From Symsagittifera roscoffensis (taxonomy: Eukaryota > Xenacoelomorpha > Acoela > Convolutidae), in assembly GCF_963678635.1 (NCBI RefSeq), contig NC_087063.1, positions 43,168,759 through 43,228,758 on the forward strand: 60,000 nucleotides of DNA, read 5' to 3'. Below, in pieces: positions 34,201-46,200 of the stretch. The first letter of the stretch is position 1; each line of letters begins with the position of its first letter. Below the pieces are notes generated by a model. It saw only the letters and a list, made by a program, of their open reading frames with translations. It had not been told where the DNA came from and searched no databases. A program made the translations under genes and the position numbers.

Positions 34201-37200
34201 TTTAAAAAAACTGCAAAATGCAATCGTAACAAAAAACGGGGAACCGAACAACGCTTTTGATTTCAAATTTTGAACGATAAAAATAATTTTGACTTGAATT
34301 TGTATAAACTAAAACGGTCAAATCTCTTAAAACTACAGATCTTCGTAGGCAAAACACTAAAATTTAAAAAAAATGAAACAATTTGAATTGCAAAATCATC
34401 TAATTCATAAACAGATTCATAATCAAGCATAATTCATTTTAAAAACTCAGACCCTTTTCTCTTCATTTAATTGTGAGTTTAAAGAAAAAAATGTTAGCTG
34501 AAAAACTAGAATGGGAGGCCACTGGTAGTAACCTGACATCACTCCGCCAAAGATTCGGTAGTTCCAAAATTTAAGAAGTATTTATTTGAAAAACAACACT
34601 TTTGAAAATTTCCAAAAAAGATAAAAACGTCATATCTAAAAAAGCAAAAGACATTGAAAAGTATTAATTGGGGCCTAGACAAACATCCTGAGAGTAATTC
34701 TTCAGAAAACTTCGCCATAGTGTTGAGTATTTTGAACTTGGATAATGAGTTAATTTAAATCTTAAGTTTTTTTGAAAAATTTTGAAAAAGCATAAGAAAC
34801 GGCCTGTCCTAGAAAAAAAGATGATTTGAGCAGTAACCTTTGGAGGCAAAATTTACAACCCTGAGAGTACTTCGATGGCACCTGACTACAGGTTTGGCAA
34901 AATCAAATTTTGCGGAAGCTATGAAGTGGCTAAGTCTCCGCTTGTTGATTGAAAGTTTAGGGTTCAAGGCCCTTTGTTCTCTGTGTTCGTAGCCTGTGAG
35001 TGGCAACCTTCGTAGCCTGAGAGTGACAAAAATTGAAATTCTTAACTCTCTATTGTGAGATTCTACCACGGTACTCTCAGTCGTTGCACATAAAACTTAA
35101 ATAAAATGTTTGAGATATGACGTTTTTATGATTTTTTCAGAAAATTTGAGAAAATTTAGATTTCAATAGTTCCACATCTCAAAACATAAAAATTTTTTAA
35201 CAGTTAAATTTTATTTAAGTTTTATGTGCAACGAATGAGAGTACCCTGGTAGAATCTCACAATAGAGAGTTTAGAATTTCAATTTTTGTCACTCTCAGAC
35301 TACGAAGGTTGCCACTCTCAGGCTACGAACACAGAGCACAAAGGGCCTTGAACCCTAAACTTTCAATCAACAAGCGGAGACTTAGCCACTTCATAGCTTC
35401 CGCAATTTTTTGACTTTTTTTTTGCAGTAGATGAATAAAATTGAGCTCCCAACCTGATAAAACGAGTGTTTTTACAATATTAAAACTTATCGTCGCTATT
35501 AAGTCTTTCTACAATATCAAGTATATCAACAATCTTAATCCATAGCGAAAAGTCACTGAAAACGTTTTAACTTAAAATTTTGGAGAATATAAAAAATTCA
35601 GTGTGAATGAAATGAGTCGTACTAACATACAACGACCAATTAGCTAGCCGCAATTCAACTTGGAACGATCGTTTGAACGGGGTATTTCGCCACGCTTAAA
35701 TGATTCACGCTACGTTTTCAGCATTGTGAAAAAAATCTTCAAAGCACGCATAAATTAGTCCAAAGCATGGCAAATTAGCAATTTTCAAACTTCCAGAAAT
35801 TTGCAAAAAATGATCGAAGTAAAAATACCCTTTTACATTTGATTTGAAGAAGTCAGTATTTTTAATAGGGTTTTAAAAAGTTTTTACACACAGACGATGA
35901 AAAAACTGGCGATTAAAAGCATGCAAAAAGATAGGTGGAAAATACTATATCTATCAAAATTAATAAGGCTAGTTTTGAAACAAAAACAAGCCAAGACAAT
36001 AGAAATTGAATAAAGATTGGAAGATAATGTACTCATATGTAACAAAGCCAAAAATATCTTACCAGAAAGCCTCTAAGCCGAAAAAAAATCAACAAAACTT
36101 AGGACTAATGAAAAGTTAACAAGTGTCCGCCCTCTTAAACCACACAAATGCTAATTTTTTTCACTCACCGGAAGACCAATTGGAGACCACTATACCAATT
36201 TAATTAGGGCCCGGAACTTATCAAGCCAAAAAAAGCCGAAAAAAATGTCGCCATAAAAATTTTGAGCTATTAATTCTATAAGATTTTCAAGCAACTTGTG
36301 CTATTTCAAACCCAGGGTTTTTGCCGTCCCCAGCGTATTCGTTGCCTCCTCGCTAAGTTTGCCCGAGACGCGAAGAAATTTGAATTCATGAACTGAACCT
36401 AAAATTACCATTTGTTTGACCATTTACCATTTAATTTTGACAAAGTTATTTACGGGAAAAAGACAAGTACCCAATTGCAATGCCCTTGCTTGTCGCAAGG
36501 GTAGAAAACAACTACAATGCAAACTATATACAGCAAAAAATTCTAAGATGTAGCAACTAAGCCGACAAAATATGAGCATACACATAATAAGCCGCCAGTT
36601 TTTTGGCAACGGAATATTTCTCGTTTGAAAAAAAATGGCCCGTTCAGATTCGAACCCAGATTATAAAACAAACCTGGGTCACAGTCGAACCCAGATTCTG
36701 AATTCCGATTTGATAACACTTGGTAATCGCAAGCGTAAACAACTATTAAGATCGCCAAAAATTGACCACCCGAGCTCATAATCCGTCATTTTCTTCGAAA
36801 AAAATTGAAACAAAAATTATTATAATACATTTTTGTGCCTCAATATACCAGAAATATACGATGCTGGTCTCTCTACCAATCAAAGCTAAGATTATATTGA
36901 AACAATCTCTAGCATTACTTCTCCCCTTTGCCCTCTTCCCCTTGATTTGCGAAGTCTGTAACAGAAATATACTTGATCAAATTTGCGGATGCTTGTTTAT
37001 AGGACTCGCAAGATCACTATTGTCTGTGCTCTGTCCACTGGAGCTTTCATAGCAGGCTGGACTCCCTATGCTCTCCTCACTATCATCTCATTCTTCGGCT
37101 ACACCCCAGGTGAGTCACTGCCTTACTGACGATGACCTAGTGCAACATTCTATCTATGAAGTTGATGAAGCATGGAGCAAAGAATGAACTCCTAGGATTG

Positions 37201-40200
37201 ATATTCCATAGAAAATCAGCGATGTAATAGCGCATAAATAGCAACTACTATCAATGAACTATATTTAAACTTATAGGAAGACTTGTCAACGGCTCTGACT
37301 TGTCAACTACACTGTTCAAACTCCAGAAAAAAACGGCAAAAACAAACAAGACTGCTCGTATCAGGGCGAAGCCCTGAATGTTCCGACTGCCTTTTAAGGT
37401 TTATGGAGCAGCAGTAATAACATAAAAAATTAAATGAAATAAAATAAAATGAAAAAAAAAATTTAATTTGAAACTTTTTATGAAAATTATCCCCCCACAC
37501 GCCATATAAAGTACAAAAAGATAGATTTCGTTCCTTGTAACAAATCAATTATGGCAAATAAGCTTCGTTCAACCAATTTGGAACGATTTATAAGACGGAT
37601 TAAATGTCCGCTTACGCGTTAATAGCGCGAATTATATCGCGCGTTAATTGTCCCAAATTGGTCAAAATGGCCAAAATGGCAATCTTTAAACCCTCATAAC
37701 TTTACGAAAAATAATCACAGGTGAAATATCTTTTCAAATTTAAGCTCAAGACAACAATAGTTTTCGAATGACATAAAAAAATTCCGTCGAAAATGGCTAG
37801 TTAAAAAGTCGAAATTTGTCTGAAGAAAAAAAAAACCCACCCCGAGCACAAATATTCCGTTACTTTCGTATCGAAGGTCGGAACAATAATAATTGAATGA
37901 ACGTGTTTGAAGCAAGAAAAAAGCCGAAAATATTAAAGGTGATGGCGCTGAAAATCAAAAAGGAAACGATTGGTCTCAATATTTCTTATTGAATTGTAAA
38001 CGCCTACATTGAAATGCCTAACGTCCCGAAATTTTTTCTTGAAGTTTATCAAAGTAATGAAAAGTGCCGAGAACGTTTAAAACTATGCCGCTAAAATCAA
38101 AAGTAAATTTTTAGTGGAATTATTTTCTGAATCAAAAAGTGAATATAGCTTGAATGACTACGTGACTGATCAAATCAATTCAAAGCGCTAAACTAGTTTT
38201 TAACATCCTGATCACAGAACTTCGACCAAACAAATGGACGAACAGTTCAAAAAATGGCTCAAAAATGTTGCCAAATTAGCCCTTTTCAAGCCCTCGTAGT
38301 TAAAAAAATAAGATGGAAAAAGTAAAATGTCTAGTTAAAAAGTCGAATTTTGTCTGAAGACAAAAAAACCACCCCGAGCACAAATATTCCGTTACTTTCG
38401 TATCGAAAGTCAGAACAATAAAAAAGAGCAAGACTGCTTGTATCAGGGCAAAGCCCTGAAAAACGCGACTGCCTATAAAGGTCTAAAGTTTTCTAAAAAT
38501 TGATGAAGTTTTCAAAAGCATTTTAAATTTTTTGAAAAGATTTGTTTAAAAATCATCGCACGCCGCATTCAGTCCAAAGTGCTAAATATCGCTCCTAATA
38601 ACGTACCGTAGCAAGTATGACAACTAGCTTGCTTCAACCAACACTTCGAACGGTTTCTAAGATGGCTTAAATCTCGGCTTACGCATTAATAGTGCGAGAT
38701 ATATCGCGCGTTAAATGTCCCAAATTGGCCTTATAAGCAATCTTTAACAAATAATCTAAACAGTTGAAATATGCGCCATGCGCCCTTTTGCAACATTCTA
38801 TCCATTGAGTGATAGTGAAACACTTGACAGTAACTAAGCGGATATCGCATCTGCTTTTAAAATGCTATTGAACAAATGCTATATAGCAACAGAATAAGAG
38901 AACACTTTTCACGAACTTCTCTATGGGTTGGAAAAAAGTGCACTTCGTAATATGACACTACGCACCGGTTGTGGAAGTTTTTCCAAAATTCCGAATGTTT
39001 GAAATTATTAATCATGTTTATGCTTGTGTTCGGATTTTTATCAGCAATCAGGTAATACAGATGCTTCGAACGGATCTAGGACAACAAGCCGACAGGATTG
39101 TGAGCCGAAGAGACTTCAGGCCCAACTTGAAATTTTACAGGCACCTCAAAACACTATTTTTTCACCTGTGAAAACTCCAGAATGTGTTATAAAAAGATCA
39201 TGAAACTGTAAATTTATTGAAAACAGTCTTCTAATTAATCATAATTCATGACTTTTTGAGAAAATGTTCAACTTGAAGTTCCATATTTTACAATTTGGCT
39301 TGAAGTCCCGTCGGCTTGATGTCCGGCACCCGCTTTGAACACGTACTTTTACCATAGCAAAAGGATAAGTGAAACTCTTAACGAAACTTCTTACTTGCGT
39401 CTTGGATTGGAAAAAATTGTGCTTTTTAAAATGACACTACACTACGCGTGTGTAAATTTTGCCAGCGTTTCGAACACTTGAAAGCATTAATCAAGTTTAT
39501 GTTTGTGTTTTTTTCAAACAATCAAGTAATGCATATGCTTCATTATTCACTGCTCAATCTCTCCAGAAACAGATTCAAAAAGATAAAAAGCACTAAGTTT
39601 TGTTTGGACAAACTGTTATTAATTTCAAACGAAGGAGAATCCGCAGGCCGTAAAACACGAGTTAGGGCAATTTACGGATTGACCATGTGCCTCAGTAGAT
39701 ACAAAATTAGGTCGAACCGCAATGAATATGGTCGATCGTTTGACAGATAGACTAAAAGGGTTCATACACTAACTCCCTAAATTGAGTGATACTAAAGAGC
39801 AAAACTGCTTTAATAAGGGCGGAAATCTGAAGCGTTTGAATGGTTTTTAATGTATCTACATATTTATGATTTGAAACGTTAAATTAAATTGATTAAATTC
39901 AGAAAATAAAAAAACTTCGACAACCTCCCCTAATTGGTGGTACGAAAATTGCCCAATGGCGCAGAAAAAATACCAGTGGCACAGGAAATTTCCCTGAGGC
40001 GCAGAAAAGTTATAAATTGCGCAGAAAACTAACCTGTGGCACTGAAAATTAACTTGAGACGCAGATTATTAATCTGAGGCGTAGAAAAATTAGCTGTTGT
40101 ACAAAAAATGTACCTATGACGCAGACAGTTTACCTGTGGCGCAGAAAAAATACCAATTACGCAGTAAATTAACCTCTGGCACAGAAAAATTACTTGTGGC

Positions 40201-43200
40201 AAAAATTAGTAACCTGTTGCGTAGAACATTTACCTTTTGGACAGAAAATGTTCCTGTAACCAGGCAATTTTCCCAAGAGCAACGAAAATTTATCTGTGGC
40301 GCAGAAAATTACCAATCACAAACAAAACCTGTGGCACAGAAAATTTACTTGAGTCGAAGCTTTGTGATTTGTGGCGTAGAAAATTTACCTGTGGGACAAA
40401 TAATGTGTTTGTGGCCCAGGCAATTTATCAGTGGCACAGGAAATCTATCAGTGGCGCAGAACAGTAACCAATCACACAGAAAAATAACCTCTGGCACCGA
40501 AAAATTACTTGCCGCGCAGATTATTAACTTGCGGCGCAGAAAATTTACCTGTCGAAAAGAAAATGTACCTGTGGCCAGACAATTTACCAGATGCGCAAAA
40601 ATTTATCTATGGCTCAAAAAATTAACCACTGGCGCAAAACATTTACCTGAGGCGCAAAAAATTTACCAATTGCATAGAAATTTATGTCAAAATAGGGTCT
40701 TAGTGTTTGGGTAGAGCAATATTGTCAATCGAAAGGTCAGAATTTTTAAGAAAGGGCATCCAGCCTTTCGTAGGAGAGTCAGTAATGATAACGTTTTATC
40801 AGTAAAAATTAGTGTTACATAATTACCCATGGTTATGCTTCAGGACTGAACTTCGTGTTCGTTGCCAATGCTGCTGCTAAGCTGTCTTGTGTCTACAATT
40901 CCTCCATGTTCTGGGCATCAACGTACATGGGACGAGCAAGAGATAGTGGGGGCAATAAGGTATGCTCTGACCCCACAATAGAGATTTCTACAAAGGTAGG
41001 GACCCCTCGAGGTCCAGCGTTCCCAGAAGTCCGGCTTTGTCTTGTTCAAAGATTGTATCCCCTAAGTTCAAATTTGAAGCCCTTATAATTCTTCTGATGT
41101 CATAATTGAGGTTGAAAAAGATATCAATAGTCAAACTCAAAAAAATATATTTTAAGAGTGATTCACATGAAGATTTCCTGAAAAAATAAACACGACCTAA
41201 ACGAGTGTCTTCAGTTCGTTCATTGACATTTAATTAGGAACACAAAGTTCTGAATTTTCTTGGAGTCAAATTTTAAAAAAACAAGACTGCTCGTATCAGG
41301 GCGAAGCTCTGAATGTTCCGATTGCCTATTAAGGTTTATGGAGCAGTAATAGCATTAAAAAATTAAAAGTAGTAAAACAAAATGAAAAATTTTTTTTTCT
41401 AAAATTTGAAATTTTTTATGAAAATCATCCCCCCACACGCCATATAAAGTACAAAAGGAGAGATTTCGCTACTTGTAACACATCAATTTTGGCAAATAAG
41501 CTTCGTTAAACCAATTTGGAACGATATCTAAGACGGATTAACTCTCCGCTTACGCGTTAATAGCGCGAAAAAATCGTTCGTTAATTGTCCCAAATTGGTC
41601 CAAATGGCAATCTTTAAAACCCAATAACTTTACGAAAAATGATCACAGGTGAAATATCTTTTCAAATTTGAACTCAGGACAACAATACCTTTACAATGAT
41701 ATAAAAAAATTCCGTCAAAAATGGCTAGTTAAAAAGTCGAAATTTGTCTGAAAAAAAAACCCACCCCGAGCACAAAGATTCCGTAACTTTCGTATCGAAA
41801 GTCGGAACAATAATTTCCTCGGATAACTGGATTTCTTCAAATGCTACAATGAGAAAGTGTTCAGCTTTTCTATGGCTAAATCATACGAGAGAGGGGAAGC
41901 AGATGCCCCACCCCATCAGGGATTCGAACCCCAGGCAAACAAAAGGGTCCTCCATTTGGTACTGTTTTAAGATATCCCTTTCTGCCATACCGATCCTAAT
42001 TTTTCTAAAGGCGCCTTGGGCGCCAATATAAATTAATTTTGAGGGTATTTTTGCTCAAAACATTCAAAAAACAGCCTATAAACGCTTTTTTAGCCCATTT
42101 GATTTTTCAAAAAATTGCCTAAAATGGCGCATAAAAATTGGTCAAGATAGAGTTTTTATAGTGATTTGGGAGAGCTCGGAAAATCAATTTGGTCAACCTA
42201 AAATCTTGATTTTTTTTTTGCAAATCCGACCCCCCTCCTTAGAGACAATATTCTAGATCCTGTTCTGCGAAGCAATATAACTTTTTGTCAGCTTTATCTG
42301 ACGATGTTTTCTTCTCAGGTGTTGCAAAACCTCGATTCGCCGGTAACACTTGTCGTTCCCATAGCCATAAATCAGGTAACTTCACAGAAAGCAACTAATT
42401 AAGAGTGGCACTAAAATTAACAGTGTGTTCTTCATGTCGAAGAAAGGGCTTAATTTATAACCCTAATAAAACTTCAGTCACAAATTTATCAAGATAATTT
42501 CAAGTCGTAAATTATGAAAAATGCCCGCTGGCACTGACTGAAAGGAAAACATTAAAAATATGCAGTTCAGAGAAATGCCGTTAAAAGTTTTTTTTATTAG
42601 TTTACGTTGTATACTTAGTCAGCAGGGATTGATTTAAAAAGCCAAAGCACATCTCAAAGTAAATCATTTAAATTGTCAGTAGAAATTGACTGTCATTCAA
42701 AAATTGTCGAACTGTTTAGTATCGGACTGTTTTTTCTTTCATTTTCATAATTTTCCGGAGTGTTTTGTATTGGCTGTTTTGAATGAGACTGTTTTGTACA
42801 GACACCGAAAATTCAAAGTTGGTTTCTAGGCTTGGACTATATCCAAAAAAAAGAAAAAAACGAAATAGTCTACGATAGTTACGTTCTGTGCACATAGAAA
42901 CAAGAGAGAACCAGAATAACGTATCTTTATATATTTCAAGCTTGGTTTAGACTATTGCTGAAGAAAGCGTCACACTGTTCCAGGTCTGTATTACTTCATG
43001 TGCACTGGTGTGTTTGCAATTGGGCACCATTTGGATTGCAACTACTTTTGAGACTCTTGATAGCATGTTTTAACCGAGTGCCTAGATCATCAATAATTCT
43101 GCATCATCAATAAACACTTTGATGGACTGCCACTTGTGAAATAAGGAAGAAGCGTGATTAAATTAAGACAGATAATTGATTCTGAAAATTATATGACTAA

Positions 43201-46200
43201 AATGAAGCAGGAGAATCGCATGAACCCTTGAGTTCTTCAAAAGGATGAACAGTAAAATTGAAAATAATACAAGGTGGAAGGTACCCAAACTATTTTGGAA
43301 GAGTTGAAATTGGGTATTCTTGGTGACAGATTTTGCTATTTACCTATTATTTTATGTTATAACCATTCACAAGGAGTACAGCAAATGGATACGTTTGTTA
43401 TTGAAACTCTACTTTGATTTTTTCCATAAGCTTAACACAGACGCGAAGCTGAGCTTCGCACCACTTGCGACACAAAAGAAGAAAGCCGCACAGTGGCAAA
43501 TCAACACTGTGGCAAATCTGAGCTATGATTGAAGCTGTTAAGCATAAGCTTAACGCAGACGCGAAGCTGAGCTTCGCATCACTTGCGAAACAAACAAAAG
43601 TCTACAAAAGCCAAAAATTTTCAATTTGAAAGAAAACAAATTCCAACTGGAATCAAACTCCTGGACGTTGTCATCTCAAGCAACGATGTTATTGCAACTT
43701 GGACGAAAGCTGAAACTTGGAAAAAATTGTGCTACAAAAAAAACCCTTTTACATCTGAAAATAAATGTTTTACCACTACATCTAGTAACGCATTAACTCT
43801 AGGAACACTAACTCTAGGCATTAATCCAAGACACTGTTAAACGTGCAACGTGCTGAAAAAGGAGTTTTCAAAATTGGACATCAACCTATGAACAAAGTTG
43901 TTTATGGGAAAAAAAGTCTAGGACCTGATTGCATAAAATGTTTAAAAAAACTAGATCTATCAAAATGAATCAGGCTAGTTCAAAACAAAACGTGCCTCGA
44001 CAGAAAACGTAAATAAGCATCGAAAGAAAATATACTATTGGCCGAAACCTATTAAGCCAGAAAAAACATAAAGCCAAAAAAATTCACAAACATTTGAGAC
44101 TAACAAAAAGTTTTTTAGTCCCCCTCAACCTCAACACACACACAGCTCATCAAATGAAGCAGTATGAGGCCACTGAGCCGATATAATATAACCCGAAACC
44201 AGTTAAGTCGAAAAAAGGCAATTAGCAATAAAAAGCGGGAAAAAATTCAAAATAATTAAGACTAATAAAACGTTTTTAAGTCCCCCTCACCCTAAACAAC
44301 ACAAGCACACAATACTTTTGCGCTCGTCACTAAGCCAATATAAAGTAGGCTGAAACCTATAACGCCAAAAAAAGTAAATAAATTAACAAAAAAACCAAAA
44401 AAAGTTTCAGACTAATAAGAAACTATTAGTTCACCCTCACCCTCAAAACACATGCTCACGAAAAAAAAAGTTTTTTGCTCGTCGAACGATATAAGGCAAA
44501 ATGAGGCCACAAAGCTGATGTAATATAGGCCGAAACCTATCAAATATAAAAAAAAATGAAATTTTTACAAATCGAGTTGGTAAAATTACAATCCATGGAA
44601 AAGATAATTTCCAATCGGAGAGATAATTTCGAATAAGACGCAAAATATATCGGTAGCTGTTCATTTGTTATCTACGGAAAAATGTCTAGTACCAGATTGC
44701 AATGCCCTTGCTTATAGCAAGGGTTAACAGAGAACTGGACTTTTTAACTGCAAATACCATCTATTCCTTAACATTCTTAGTGTGCCCAATAAAAATATGT
44801 CGTTTATATGACCGCCGTATTAATTTCTACCCTCAATACTTACTTCCATAAAAACTATGGTCAGGTTCATTGCCTCTGCAATTTGTCATTTTGCAGCGGT
44901 TTCTTGAAACTCCATTTTAAGGTTTCTTCGATCTCCTAAACAGATTTTTAAGTTGTATAACATCTCAGAGTTTGCCGGAAAAGAAACTGCAAATTGTCTT
45001 ACTGGGTATTATTGCAAATTTTCAATTAGTTTACACGTTTAACAATTCAGATAAAAAAATCCGCTTTTGTTTTGCTGTAAAAATTGATTAATTGATTATG
45101 ATGTTCAGAATATAGCAAACGGACAGTTGAAAACGTCTAATAAATCTGAATATTTTTTTTCAATGTTTTGCGTGCTTCAAACTTCGAATCAAGAAGGAAA
45201 ATCCGCAGGGAAATCCACTTTTGGAACTTAAAGTTTTTTTCTTGTTTCGCGCTATTCGAAATTCTGTTACTGAAGAGCGTAATATGCCTTCACTTTGGCA
45301 AATGGATTTGAACTGAGCTTGAACTACGTTCTAACTTAACTAACTAATAAAAATCAAATTTCAAAATTGATTATTGCAAAAAAAAACTAGAAACAACTAA
45401 ACGAACTAAAGAAGTGACAAATTACTTCGTTCATTAACACCTTGGCAAGGGAAGGAACTTAAGATTCAATGAAATTTGAACGCATTTCAAATCTAGACAC
45501 AAGCTTCTGTTGGACAGAAACCCGAAAGAGAATACCACAAAGCGGCAGATAAAACTCTGAAAAAGCAACTTTGAAACCACGAGATAACAAAAAACACAAG
45601 AATATCCTTCATATCCTTCTGCTAGAATGAATAGCCTTCTGCTAAAGAATATCCTGCATATCCTTCTGCTAGAATGAATAGCCTTCTGCTAAAGACTGTT
45701 ATACTTATTTGAAACTTAGGCCGAAAGTTAAATTGAAAAAATGAATCCTCCGAATTGTTCTTTTTGCAAAAATGTTGACTACTATTTAACTATAAACTAT
45801 ATTAAAAATCACGTCGGTAGGAAATACATACCACACCGCATTCAATTCAAAGTTCACCTGCACTTGCAAAAAATTTCCAACGGGAAAGAAATCTTGCGCC
45901 CGGTTGCAATACACTTGCTTATCACAAGGGTAATAATCTCCATTCGGTGAATTACTGACTTGAATGGATTACTGAATACTTAAGGACAACTGAACATAGA
46001 TTGAGTTAACCAGCTTTAATAGCAATGAGGGCCGAAAAAGCACAGAAAACGTCTAAATGGGGAATTCATGCATTGTTTTTAGTTAGCATAAAACAAAGCT
46101 AGTATTATCTGAATACTTTATTTAGAATAACATGAAAACATGCAAGGATGATTCTTCGGATTGCAGCCGAAGATCAAGCAGAGGCAGGAGCCTTCGGCAA

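Larger units (their letters stand above)
31094..37002 (+). other. Opsin intron (phase 2)
   Basis: 5.9 kb. It holds a TIR element (31505-31940), family H fragments (about 32150-32215 and 32440-32715), a long inverted repeat (34911-35404) and a hairpin-ended repeat (about 35925-36505). Confidence 0.65.
42376..46125 (+). other. Opsin intron (phase 0)
   Basis: 3.75 kb. It contains a palindromic direct repeat (about 43426-43600), a hairpin-ended repeat (43930-44727) and a 47-bp tandem duplication near 45.6 kb. A possible alternative terminal exon at 42984-43072 is discussed separately. Confidence 0.6.

Noticed and set aside
34809-35069. 86-codon minus-strand ORF
   Set aside because: It lies in one arm of the long inverted repeat and has no family likeness.
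40097-40714. 205-codon ORF as a real gene
   Set aside because: It is the translation of a degenerate 21-bp minisatellite inside an opsin intron, without a start context or conserved domain.
41918-41950. tRNA gene suggested by GGGATTCGAACCCC
   Set aside because: No acceptor stem, anticodon arm or A box could be fitted around it. The motif recurs in the hAT-like elements at 5.3 and 49.4 kb.
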